Source: Streptosporangiaceae bacterium
Lineage (GTDB): Bacteria; Actinomycetota; Actinomycetes; Streptosporangiales; Streptosporangiaceae
DNA: 45,247 nt
Reading direction: 5' to 3'
Assembly: GCA_030038015.1 (NCBI GenBank)
Contig: JASHPR010000309.1
Location: forward strand, 1 to 45,247
Below the pieces are notes generated by a model. The model saw only the letters and a program-made list of their open reading frames with translations, ran no database searches and had not been told where the DNA came from. How positions within the stretch are numbered: position 1 is the first letter of the stretch; every line of letters starts with the position of its first letter. This document shows, piece by piece, positions 16,834 to 24,395 of the stretch. Made by a program: the position numbers and the translations under genes.

Positions 16834-18559
16834 CGGGAGCGTGGCGCACGCCATTGCGGTCTTTCTGAAGCAGCAGGGCATCGAGCGAGTCTTCAGTCTG
16901 CCCGGCGGCCACATGAAGCCGATTTGGGACGAGCTCGCGCACGAGGGCGTGCGCATCGTCACGGCCAGGCACGAGTGCGCCGCCGTCCATATGGCGCAGG
17001 CCGAGGCCGACCTGACGGGGCGGCTCGCCGTCGCGATCGTGACCACGGGACCTGGGCTCACCAACGCCGTCACCGGTATGGGCTGCGCGTATGCAGCTCG
17101 ATCGCCGGTGCTCGTCATCTCCACGCGGCCGCCACGTCCGCAGCAGGGCATGGGCGCGCTGGAGGAGATCGACCAGCCTGCGATCGTCGCGCCAGTGTGC
17201 CGGGGGGTCGAAGTCGTATCCCATGCCCGTCACGTCGTGCCGCGCCTGGACCTTGCTGTCAGCACCGCGTTGGGCGACAACGGCCCGCCGGGTCCAGTAT
17301 GTATCGAGTTTCCCACCGACCTCCTGGCCGAGGCGCTGCCGCCGCCGTACGCCGGCCACGCGGCGTGGTCGCGACGCACGCGCGCGATGCGGCCGCCCCT
17401 GCCCGAGACGGTGCACCGGGCCGCCGAGCTGGTGCGCAACAGCCGGCGGCCACTCATCATCTCCGGCCGGGCCGTGCTCGAGTGCCGCGACGCAGTCGTC
17501 CGCTTCGCGGAGAGCTCTGGCGCGGTCTATCTCGACACGCGCGCGAGCCGGGCTAATCTATCGGCGCGGATCCCGTCGTACGCTCCGGCGCTGCGTGCAC
17601 GCGTCATCGCCGAGGCCGACCTCGTGATCACTGCCGGTCGCGTGCTCGACTTCGAGCTCGCCTATGGCTCACCAGCGATCTTCCGGCAGGCCGAGGCCTT
17701 CTTGCGCATCGGCCGTGATGCCGACGAGGTGACCACCAACCGGCGCGGCGACGTGGAGCTGCGCGCGGACGTCGGACTCGCCTTGGAGGCACTCGTCGAC
17801 GCCGGAGCGGCTCCCGCTGACCCGGACCGCGACTGGCTCGAGGAGATCCAGGCGGAGAACGCACGCAAATCCGCGCTCTTCCAGCAGGGGCTCCGTTCAC
17901 ACCCACCCGACGAGCACGGCCGGATGCACCCCTACTCGATGATCGCGGCGGTCAACGACTTCATCTGCGACGACTCCGTCATCATCGCCGACGGGGGCGA
18001 CATCCTCTCGTGGGCGCGCACGGCTCTCCGCGCTCCCATGTACCTCGACCTGGGGCCGTTCGGTTGTCTCGGCGTCGGCGTGCCGTTCGCCGTCTCCGCG
18101 GCGCTGAACTTCCCGGGGCGCCGCGTCATCGCTGTCGTCGGCGACGGTGCGCTCGGCTTCAACGTTATGGAACTCGAGACCGCAGTGCGCGAGGGCGCGC
18201 GGGTGGTGGTCGTCGTCGCCAACAATCGGGCGTGGAACATCGAACGTGCTGACCAGATCGTCAACTACGACGGCCGCGTTGTCGGCACCGCGCTCACGGA
18301 CTGCGACTTCGCCGCCGTCGCGCGTGGACTGGGCGCTTATGGCGAGCGCGTGGAACGTCCCGAGGACCTCGCTCCCGCGATTGAGCGCGCACTGGCGCGA
18401 GCGCCGGCCGTCGTCGACGTCTTCGTCAGCGGCGAGCCGCTGTCGGCCGACACCCGGAGCGGCCTCGCAGTCGTCCCGCCCCTGCAGGCCCTGGTGGCGT
18501 GGGACCAGGCCGAGAACGAATGGCTCCAACAACACGAACCCCTGAGAGGATTGGCATGA
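16820..18559 (+). CDS. Thiamine-diphosphate-dependent lyase/decarboxylase
   Basis: A 579-residue three-domain ThDP enzyme. The activating Glu is residue 52 (ARHECAAVHMA), and GDGALGFNVMELETAVREG followed by VVVANNRAW is the GDG-NN cofactor motif. The family includes acetolactate synthase, benzoylformate decarboxylase, oxalyl-CoA decarboxylase and 2-hydroxyacyl-CoA lyase. Which one applies cannot be read from sequence, but a ligase in the same operon makes a 2-hydroxyacyl-CoA lyase attractive (inference). ATG 16820 lies inside the ferredoxin's last codons with GCGAGGT just ahead; a GTG at 16841 is the alternative. It differs clearly from the ThDP enzyme at the left edge. Confidence 0.87.
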   Translation: MHRRNGSVAHAIAVFLKQQGIERVFSLPGGHMKPIWDELAHEGVRIVTARHECAAVHMAQAEADLTGRLAVAIVTTGPGLTNAVTGMGCAYAARSPVLVISTRPPRPQQGMGALEEIDQPAIVAPVCRGVEVVSHARHVVPRLDLAVSTALGDNGPPGPVCIEFPTDLLAEALPPPYAGHAAWSRRTRAMRPPLPETVHRAAELVRNSRRPLIISGRAVLECRDAVVRFAESSGAVYLDTRASRANLSARIPSYAPALRARVIAEADLVITAGRVLDFELAYGSPAIFRQAEAFLRIGRDADEVTTNRRGDVELRADVGLALEALVDAGAAPADPDRDWLEEIQAENARKSALFQQGLRSHPPDEHGRMHPYSMIAAVNDFICDDSVIIADGGDILSWARTALRAPMYLDLGPFGCLGVGVPFAVSAALNFPGRRVIAVVGDGALGFNVMELETAVREGARVVVVVANNRAWNIERADQIVNYDGRVVGTALTDCDFAAVARGLGAYGERVERPEDLAPAIERALARAPAVVDVFVSGEPLSADTRSGLAVVPPLQALVAWDQAENEWLQQHEPLRGLA

Positions 18560-18948
18560 GCGTCACCATCCATCAGCTGGAGCACCGAGAGGCTCCGCGC
18601 GGTTACAGCGAGGCGGCCAGCGGCAGCGGGATCCTTGCTGTGGCGGGGCAGCTCCCAGCGCACGAGCTGCTCCAGGCAGAGGCAGGGTTCGCCGAGCAGT
18701 TCGTTTCGGCTCTGCGGCGGTTCGTGGAGGTCGTCGAGTCCTCCGGCGCGGCCAGGACCGACATCCTCCTCATGCGGATCTATGTCACCAGCGTGACGGA
18801 GTACACCGGATCGCTGCGCGAGTTCGGGCGCGATTACAAGGAAGCCCTCGGCGGCCAGTACCCCGCCGTCACGCTCGTCGAGGTGAGCGGGCTGATCGAC
18901 CCTCGCGCCAAAGTGGAGATCGAAGGCCTCGCGTCGGTGCCAGGCTGA
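18556..18948 (+). CDS. RidA/YjgF/UK114-family protein
   Basis: A 130-residue RidA-family protein starting at ATG 18556, which overlaps the preceding stop (ATGA) and has GAGAGGA at 18544-18550. The C-terminal IDPRAKVEIEGLA carries the conserved Arg that in RidA enzymes contacts the substrate carboxylate. RidA proteins hydrolyse reactive enamine/imine intermediates made by PLP enzymes; many pathway-specific paralogues exist. Here it closes the ten-gene operon and may remove imines formed during amine oxidation or by the dialkylglycine-decarboxylase-like enzyme nearby (inference). Confidence 0.88.
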   Translation: MSVTIHQLEHREAPRGYSEAASGSGILAVAGQLPAHELLQAEAGFAEQFVSALRRFVEVVESSGAARTDILLMRIYVTSVTEYTGSLREFGRDYKEALGGQYPAVTLVEVSGLIDPRAKVEIEGLASVPG

Positions 18949-18997
18949 CCGGACGTTATTGGCATAGGAGGATGTGCCGATCTGCGGGTCAGTGGCT

Positions 18998-19999
18998 ATG
19001 CTGGTCCGGGTGAGCGCAATCCGGCTGCGGCATCCCTCCGACGTCCCGATCTACAAGCAGATCCTCGGCCACATCAGATACATGATCGAAGCGGGACAGC
19101 TTGCGGATGGCGACCGCTTGCCGAGCAGCCGCCTGCTCGCGGACAACCTGCATGTAAACCGGAACACGGTGGCGCGGGCGTACCGGGATCTGCGCGACCA
19201 GGGTCTCGTGGAGTCACGCAAGCGCAGTGGCATGGTTGTCACGGGAGCTGTGGCGGCCCGGCGGCAGGGGGCGGCGCGCGACCAAGCCCGCTCGGTCATC
19301 GAGTCTGCCGCCCGCAGGTGCATCTCCTTGGGCCTGTCGGCCGAGGAGGTCTACTCCTTGGCCTTCCACTTCGCCACGCACGCGGAGGACGCGAAGCTCC
19401 AAGTATCGTTCGTCGAGTGCAACACCGAACGTTCCAACTACTTCGCGAAGGAGCTCTCCGACCGACTGGGGTTGCCCGTCAAGCCGCTCGTGCTGGGGGA
19501 ATTCGATGCCAGCGCGGAGCGGCCTGATCTGGTGCTCACGACGTTCTTTCACCTCGCTGAGGTCCGCCGGCTGATGCGCCGCACCGGATGCGACGTGGTG
19601 GCGATCGTGGTCGCTCCCCACGTGCAGACCCTCGTGCAGATTGCCGCCGTCCCAAAGGACCGGCGCGTTGGCATCCTCTACTCGACGGAGCACCAGGCGG
19701 AAGGCATCCGGGACTCGCTGGTGCAGTCCGGCCTCTCGAACATCGAGGTGCTCCACGGCTCCGACGACGAATCTCTTGAGAGCGTCGACGTGGTCATCGT
19801 GCCTAGCGAGATGCCGGAGCTGCGCGACGAGCTCGATGGTCGCGTCAAGGTGATCGAGTTCGGCAACGTTCTTGACGAGGCGTCGACCCGTATGGTCTCG
19901 GCGGTCGTTGACGAGCTGCGCGACAGCAAAGCCAACGGATCGGCCGCCGGGAACACGCCGCACGACGGCTTCGAGCTGTTCAGCCTCCCGGTTGGCTGA
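18998..19999 (+). CDS. GntR-family transcriptional regulator with a large ligand-binding-like C-terminus
   Basis: An N-terminal winged helix-turn-helix of the GntR family (VPIYKQILGHIRYMIEAGQL, LPSSRLLADNLHVNRNTVAR, AYRDLRDQGLVESR) is followed by about 230 residues that are not a PLP-enzyme (MocR) or FCD domain. This C-terminus reads like an alternating alpha/beta ligand-binding domain (VSFVECNTERSNYF, LVLTTFFHLAEV, VAIVVAPHV, VGILYSTEHQ). It lies 50-odd bases after RidA and is the likely local regulator of the operon. The start is uncertain: GTG 18974, ATG 18998 and GTG 19010 are in frame; AGGAGG at 18966-18971 is too near the first. The gene end overlaps the convergent hydrolase by 20 bases. 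Confidence 0.82.
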   Translation: MLVRVSAIRLRHPSDVPIYKQILGHIRYMIEAGQLADGDRLPSSRLLADNLHVNRNTVARAYRDLRDQGLVESRKRSGMVVTGAVAARRQGAARDQARSVIESAARRCISLGLSAEEVYSLAFHFATHAEDAKLQVSFVECNTERSNYFAKELSDRLGLPVKPLVLGEFDASAERPDLVLTTFFHLAEVRRLMRRTGCDVVAIVVAPHVQTLVQIAAVPKDRRVGILYSTEHQAEGIRDSLVQSGLSNIEVLHGSDDESLESVDVVIVPSEMPELRDELDGRVKVIEFGNVLDEASTRMVSAVVDELRDSKANGSAAGNTPHDGFELFSLPVG

Positions 20000-20816
20000 A
20001 CGCCGCCAGGACAGCGGCCGCGGTCGCTGCCGGGTCCTCGAGGTGCGGCCAGTGACCGACGTGCGAAAGCATGATCTGCTTCACTCCTCGAGGGAAGTAC
20101 TCGCTGAAGTCAGGGTGGCAGGCGGGGCTAATGCACCCGTCCTGCCCACCGTGGAGGATCGTCGTCGGCACCGGGACTATCGGCCGAGCGGCCGGCGCCT
20201 CAAGGTTCGCTCGGTAATAGGCGCAGACCGCCTCTATCACCCCCGGCCGTTTGAGAACGCCGAGGACGTCAGGCCATTCGATCCAGTGGAAGCCGGGTGA
20301 CCAGTCCTGAACCAGTGCGGTGAGCCACTCGTCCCTGCGAGCGACCTCCGGCGCGTTCTGAACGTAGGCGAGGAAGACCGCGTACCACGCACTCCGCTGC
20401 TCGCGGAACGCGGAGTGCCGGATCGCGTAGCCACTCGGATGCGGCACTGCAAGCGACACGAGGTGAACGAACCGGTCTGGGTGGTCGGCTGCCAGCGGGA
20501 AGGCCAATTCGGCACCCCAGTTATGGCCGACGTACCGGACCGCTTCGAGGTCCAGCGCGTCGAGAAGCGCGATCAGGTCGGCACCGACTGCTCCCGCGCC
20601 GTAGTCGCCGTCGGGTGCCGGTGCCGACGGGTGATATCCGGGGAGCGCCGGGCACAGGCAACGGAAACCGTGGGCGGCGATCCTCTCAGCGAACGGCAAA
20701 AGGCCAAGGGGGTGGTCCGGGAAGCCATGGACGAGGACCACTGGCTCGCCTACGCCCACCTCCCAGACCGCGAGCTCCGCCCGGGCTTGTACAACGCGCT
20801 GGCACACCTGTGACAT
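19980..20816 (-). CDS. Alpha/beta hydrolase, epoxide-hydrolase/dehalogenase-like, with Asn at the nucleophile position
   Basis: A 278-residue alpha/beta hydrolase from ATG 20816; the frame extends 46 codons upstream into the neighbour's end, but that part is Arg/Ser-rich and not family-like. It has the HGFPDHP oxyanion motif, an HGGQDGCISP segment with the acidic residue and a C-terminal SHVGHWPHLEDP with the catalytic His. The nucleophile elbow is GHNWGA with Asn99 (codon AAC) where epoxide hydrolases and haloalkane dehalogenases have Asp (GHDWGA). It may be inactive, may act by another route, or the Asn may deamidate. It follows the class III aminotransferase-like gene by 37 bases, so they are probably cotranscribed. 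Confidence 0.8.
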   Translation of the reverse strand: MSQVCQRVVQARAELAVWEVGVGEPVVLVHGFPDHPLGLLPFAERIAAHGFRCLCPALPGYHPSAPAPDGDYGAGAVGADLIALLDALDLEAVRYVGHNWGAELAFPLAADHPDRFVHLVSLAVPHPSGYAIRHSAFREQRSAWYAVFLAYVQNAPEVARRDEWLTALVQDWSPGFHWIEWPDVLGVLKRPGVIEAVCAYYRANLEAPAARPIVPVPTTILHGGQDGCISPACHPDFSEYFPRGVKQIMLSHVGHWPHLEDPAATAAAVLAAFSQPGG

Positions 20817-20853
20817 AGACGAAACGATATGTCCTACGGCGACAGGACAAGCC

Positions 20854-22173
20854 TCAGGTGGATGTCGCCGCGTGGAGGCGAGACCCACCGACCGGCCGCG
20901 CATCGGCGAGGGCGCGGTCGAGGATCTCGAGCCCGACTTCGAGATCCGCCTCACTGATCGTCAGGGGTGGCGCGAGGCGCAGAACGCTGCCGAGCGCGGG
21001 GAACTTCACGATGTTGACGTTCAAGCCGAGCTCAAGGCAGCGCTGCGTCACCGCCGTTCCCAAGACAGGGTCTGGCACGCGCGTGTCACGGTCCTGCACC
21101 AGCTCGAGACCAAGCATCAACCCGGCTCCGCGGACGTCGCCTACCTGCTCGTGCCGCCTGCGGAGTTCCTCCAAGCCGGTGCGCAGACGGCTGCCGAGCT
21201 CGGCCGCTCGCTCTGCGAGCCGCTGGTCGACGACGGTCTGCAGCACTGCCCGGCCGATGGCCGCCGGCAGCGGATCCGCCACATGAGAGGTGAAGTGCAG
21301 GAAGCCCTTTTCGAAGGCGTCCTGCTCGATCTCGGCCGACGTGATCGTCGCCGAGAGAGGGAGCCCGCCACCCAGCGTCTTCGATAGCGTGAGGATGTCC
21401 GGGATGACGTCCTCCCCCTCGAACGCGAACATCCGACCGACCCGGCCGAGCCCGGTCTGTGCTTCGTCCAGGATCAGCAGCATGCCGCGTTCGTTGCAGT
21501 GCCGGCGGAGCGCCGCCAGGTAGCCGGGCGGCAACGGCACGATGCCGCCAACGCTAAGAACTGGTTCGGCGATCACTGCGGCCGGCGCGCCGGTCGACTG
21601 GGCATCCGCAAGCTCCATGCCCACCTCGAGACAGGTGAAGTCGCAGCGGTCGCGGCAGTGCCGTACTGGGCACCGGTAGGCATTCGGTGTTGGCAACACC
21701 ATGCTCCCCGGCATCGCCGGCCCATAGCCGCGATGGCCGGCACTGTACGTACTCGATGCCGCCCCGGCGGTCATGCCGTGCCAGGAACCGGTGAACGCGA
21801 GAACCTCGTGGCCGCCCGTGTGGAGTTTCGAGAGTCGCAGGGCGGCTTCGTTGGCCTCGCCACCGGTCGACAGGAACATCGCCCGCGATAGCGTCGGAGG
21901 AAGGACGGCCATCAGCTCGCGGGCCAAGTCGAGGACATCCGTCCCGATGAAGCCGCTGTAGAGGTGGACGAGGCGAGACCCCGCATCCTGCATCGCCGCA
22001 AGGATCGCTGGATGGCTGTGCCCGAGCGTCGCGCACATTTGCCCCGATGTGAAGTCGAGGATGCGGCGACCTTCAGTCGTCGTCAGCCAGCTTCCTTCGG
22101 CCCGCTCGATCACGACATCCGCGAACTCGCCACCGTACCGGATGAGCATTTCCCGTCCATCGTGCATGCTCAC
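20854..22173 (-). CDS. 2,2-dialkylglycine-decarboxylase-like PLP enzyme (class III aminotransferase)
   Basis: A 439-residue fold-type I PLP enzyme. It resembles Burkholderia 2,2-dialkylglycine decarboxylase: Gln45 in FTSGQMCATLGHSHPAI (Gln52 there), Trp131 in SWHGMT (Trp138), Asp236 in LDEAQTG, the PLP Lys265 in TLSKTLGGG (Lys272), and an Arg in LRLAPPLT (Arg406). That enzyme decarboxylates alpha,alpha-dialkyl amino acids such as 2-aminoisobutyrate to a ketone while transferring the amino group to pyruvate. An ordinary omega-transaminase function is the alternative. A four-Cys stretch lies near residues 168-181. The GTG at 22173 or an ATG at 22167 starts it; a candidate promoter would begin transcripts about at 22167. 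Confidence 0.83.
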   Translation of the reverse strand: MSMHDGREMLIRYGGEFADVVIERAEGSWLTTTEGRRILDFTSGQMCATLGHSHPAILAAMQDAGSRLVHLYSGFIGTDVLDLARELMAVLPPTLSRAMFLSTGGEANEAALRLSKLHTGGHEVLAFTGSWHGMTAGAASSTYSAGHRGYGPAMPGSMVLPTPNAYRCPVRHCRDRCDFTCLEVGMELADAQSTGAPAAVIAEPVLSVGGIVPLPPGYLAALRRHCNERGMLLILDEAQTGLGRVGRMFAFEGEDVIPDILTLSKTLGGGLPLSATITSAEIEQDAFEKGFLHFTSHVADPLPAAIGRAVLQTVVDQRLAERAAELGSRLRTGLEELRRRHEQVGDVRGAGLMLGLELVQDRDTRVPDPVLGTAVTQRCLELGLNVNIVKFPALGSVLRLAPPLTISEADLEVGLEILDRALADARPVGGSRLHAATST

Positions 22174-22225
22174 ATGTCAGCAGCAGAGGTCTCACATGTC
22201 AATAGACTGGCTGATCAGCATGTGA
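22169..22225 (-). promoter_or_regulatory. Candidate promoter and repeated operator of the dialkylglycine-decarboxylase-like gene
   Basis: On the minus strand a perfect TTGACA (22202-22197) is followed after 17 bases by TGACAT (22179-22174), giving a transcript start near ATG 22167 and hence a possible leaderless mRNA. The 11-base direct repeat CTCACATGTCA occurs at 22169-22179 and 22191-22201, 22 bases apart (two helical turns), and CATGTGA (22219-22225) is a third, inverted half. These look like sites for a regulator such as the GntR protein encoded divergently. Confidence 0.45.
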
Positions 22226-22229
22226 TAGA

Positions 22230-23320
22230 CGATAGAAAAATTTATTTCATTCTGCGATGATCGTGACATGCGTGTTGCCCCGCTGGCCTTGCGGCCGGGT
22301 GATGAGAATGAACTCCGGCGCATGGCGGCCTCCCAGCGCGGTGATGGCGGGATGGCCCGCCGGGCGCGGATCGTGTTGCTGGCCGCCGAGGGCCGACCGC
22401 ACAGCGAGGTCGCCCAGCGGGCGGGGACCTCGGTGCCGACGGTTCGGCAGTGGCGGTCCCGGTATGCCGGCGGCGGGATCGAGGCGCTGAGGGATCTGCC
22501 CCGCCCCGGACGGCCGAAGACGCTGGATAAGACGGAGATCCTGGTCCGGACGCTGGAGCCGCCGCCGCGCCGGCTGGGGGTGACGCACTGGTCGTCGCGG
22601 CTGCTGGCCACCGACCTCGGCATCTCCTCCGCCAGCGTGGTCGAGGCCTGGCAGGACTGGGGGCTGCAACCCTGGCGGCAGCAGAGCCTCAAGTTCTCCA
22701 CCGAGCCGCAACTGGAGGCCAAGCTCGCCGACGTGGTGGGCTTGTACCTCCATCCCCCTGACAACGCCGTAGTCGTCTGCATAGACGAGAAGTCCCAGGT
22801 GCAGGCGCTGGACCAGACCCAGCTGATCCTGCCCATGCTGCCCGAGCGGGCCACCCACGACCACATCCGGCATGGCGTCACCACGCTGCTCGCCGCCCTG
22901 GAGATGGCCACCGGGCAGGTGGTGGACGCCTGCTATCCCCGCCACCGGCACCAGGAGTTCCTACGCTTCCTGAAGAAGGTGGCCGCCGCCTGGCCCGGGC
23001 GTGAGCTGCATGTCGTGTGCGACAACGATGTCACCCACAAGCATCCGGCCATCAGGGACTGGCTGGCCGCCAGCCCGCGCGTCACCCTGCACTTCACCCC
23101 CACCGGATGCTCGTGGCTGAACATGGTGGAAGCGTTCTTCTCGATCATCACCCGCCAAGCCATCCGCCGCGGCACCTTGCGCTCCGTCAAGGACCTGACC
23201 GCCAAGATCGGCGCCTTCATCGACGGCTGGAACCAGCAATGCCAGCCATTTGCGTGGACTAAACCAGCCGATGAACTGCCGACCAACATCAGCAAGAAAG
23301 AAACTTCCCGAGCGGAACAC
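22230..23320 (+). mobile_element. IS630-family insertion, boundaries approximate
   Basis: The transposase coding part and its short flanks give about 1.1 kb, normal for IS630. The AT-rich left flank (AATTTATTTCATTCTGC, from about 22238) and the inverse of the right flank (AAGTTTCTTTCTTGCTGATG, up to about 23310) are imperfectly similar and may be terminal repeats. IS630 elements insert at TA; TA lies at 22229-22230 and at 23321-23322, but the ends are not proven. It sits in the divergent space between the PLP enzyme and a GntR gene. Confidence 0.5.
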
Positions 23321-24016
23321 TACGTGCGTGAAGACCCAACCAGCCTGGGCGAGATCGCGTACAGCCGGGTCCGCCATGCCATCGTCCGGCTCGAGCTACC
23401 GCCGGGCGCGCCGGTCTCGGAGCAGCAGCTTGTCGAGGAATACGGCCTGACGAAGGCCTCCGTCCGTGCGGCGCTTGCTCGCCTGCGGGTGCACGGCCTC
23501 GTGCAGTTGGCACCTCGGCGCGCCCATGTTGTAACCGCCGTGACGCTGCGAGACGTGCGCGAGGTGTACGAGCTGCGGCTCGCGATCGAGCCGCTGGCGG
23601 CGGAGTCCGCGGCGGGACGGATGACTGCCCGGGATCTGCAGCGGCTTCGCGAGCTAACCTCCGATCCGCCCGATCTTGAAGACTCCGTCTCGGTGGACCG
23701 CTTCCTCATCGCCAACCGAGCGGTTCACGTGGGTGTCGCGGCCGCGTCCGGGAACCAGCGCTTGGAGCGCATCGTCTCCCAGTTGCTCGACGACAGCGAG
23801 CGCGTCATCCTGCTCGCGGTGCGCGCGGGCGCCGGCCATCACGGCCGCCGCGTCCACGAGGAGCACCGCGCGCTGATCGCCGCGTTGGAAGCGGCCGACA
23901 AGAAGGCCGCGCGCGCGGTGATGGCCGCCGCGATCGGCGGTTTTCGCGACGAGCTCGTAGATGCACTGATGAACTCCGAGCGGATGTCTCATATCGCCCT
24001 GCACCCCGCTGACTGA
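22268..24016 (+). CDS. IS630 transposase fused in frame to a GntR/FCD regulator
   Basis: One uninterrupted 582-codon frame. Residues 1-~350 are an IS630 transposase: N-terminal helix-turn-helix (RIVLLAAEGRPHSEVAQRAG), then the catalytic triad Asp173 (CIDEKSQ), Asp252 (CDNDVTHKHP) and Glu288 (SWLNMVEAFFSIITRQAIRR). The usual end of such proteins (PFAWTKPADEL, KKETSRAEH) is present but has no stop. Residues 353-582 are a complete FadR-type regulator: GntR helix-turn-helix (IAYSRVRHAIV, VSEQQLVEEYGLTKASVRAA) and an FCD ligand domain (LRDVREVYELRLAIEPLAAE). GTG at codon 353 (23324) with AGCGGA upstream could start the regulator alone. Either a fusion protein, a separate regulator, or both may be made. 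The regulator probably served the divergent PLP-enzyme gene. Confidence 0.82.
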   Translation: MRVAPLALRPGDENELRRMAASQRGDGGMARRARIVLLAAEGRPHSEVAQRAGTSVPTVRQWRSRYAGGGIEALRDLPRPGRPKTLDKTEILVRTLEPPPRRLGVTHWSSRLLATDLGISSASVVEAWQDWGLQPWRQQSLKFSTEPQLEAKLADVVGLYLHPPDNAVVVCIDEKSQVQALDQTQLILPMLPERATHDHIRHGVTTLLAALEMATGQVVDACYPRHRHQEFLRFLKKVAAAWPGRELHVVCDNDVTHKHPAIRDWLAASPRVTLHFTPTGCSWLNMVEAFFSIITRQAIRRGTLRSVKDLTAKIGAFIDGWNQQCQPFAWTKPADELPTNISKKETSRAEHYVREDPTSLGEIAYSRVRHAIVRLELPPGAPVSEQQLVEEYGLTKASVRAALARLRVHGLVQLAPRRAHVVTAVTLRDVREVYELRLAIEPLAAESAAGRMTARDLQRLRELTSDPPDLEDSVSVDRFLIANRAVHVGVAAASGNQRLERIVSQLLDDSERVILLAVRAGAGHHGRRVHEEHRALIAALEAADKKAARAVMAAAIGGFRDELVDALMNSERMSHIALHPAD

Positions 24017-24106
24017 GTGCACGGCCGCGGCCCTCGACGGCGGGGTGGCCGGGGCCGTCGCATGGCCAACCGGGGCTGGCGCCGAGAACGACGGCCAGGG
24101 CCTGCT

Positions 24107-24146
24107 GCCAGCAACAGCGGCGGCTAGCGCCTCCGCTGTTGCTGGC
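24107..24146 (+). terminator. Perfect 14-bp inverted repeat after the GntR gene
   Basis: GCCAGCAACAGCGG (24107-24120) pairs perfectly with CCGCTGTTGCTGGC (24133-24146) around a 12-base loop, about 90 bases after the regulator's stop. The stem is strong, but no T-run follows, so it may be a GC-type terminator, an RNA-stabilising hairpin or a binding site. Confidence 0.5.
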
Positions 24147-24230
24147 CCGGGATCAGGTGCCGGTCTCAGAGCCTGGTGGATGAGGCGGGTGGCGCCGGTG
24201 ACAATGCCTCAACTTCTCTGGCGCAGGACA

Positions 24231-24395
24231 GGCATCCGCGTTGTGAACGCCTCCACCCTGCTCCTATTTCCGTTCTGACCTGCTGTTCTTCCAGTACTCC
24301 TGACTTTCCTCTTAACGATCTTCACTCTTTCTCCCTCATCCTTGAGACTCAGCGTCAGTCAGCCAGCACACCGATGCACTCCTAGTGATCATGGT
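24231..24395 (+). repeat. Dispersed repeat, copy C, leading into relaxase fragment
   Basis: Nearly matches copy A (1931-2095) across GCATCCGCGTTGTG, TTCTGACCTGCTGT, the pyrimidine-rich core and GTCAGTCAGCCAGCACACCG to GTGATCATGGT. The GTG 24385 and ATG 24391 in that last segment begin the relaxase fragment. This ties the repeat to the upstream region of a conjugative-element gene. Confidence 0.8.

Noticed and set aside
22230-23320. Calling an intact, mobile IS630 element
   Set aside because: Terminal repeats are only imperfect and the transposase lacks its own stop, so integrity is not shown; it is reported with approximate ends only.
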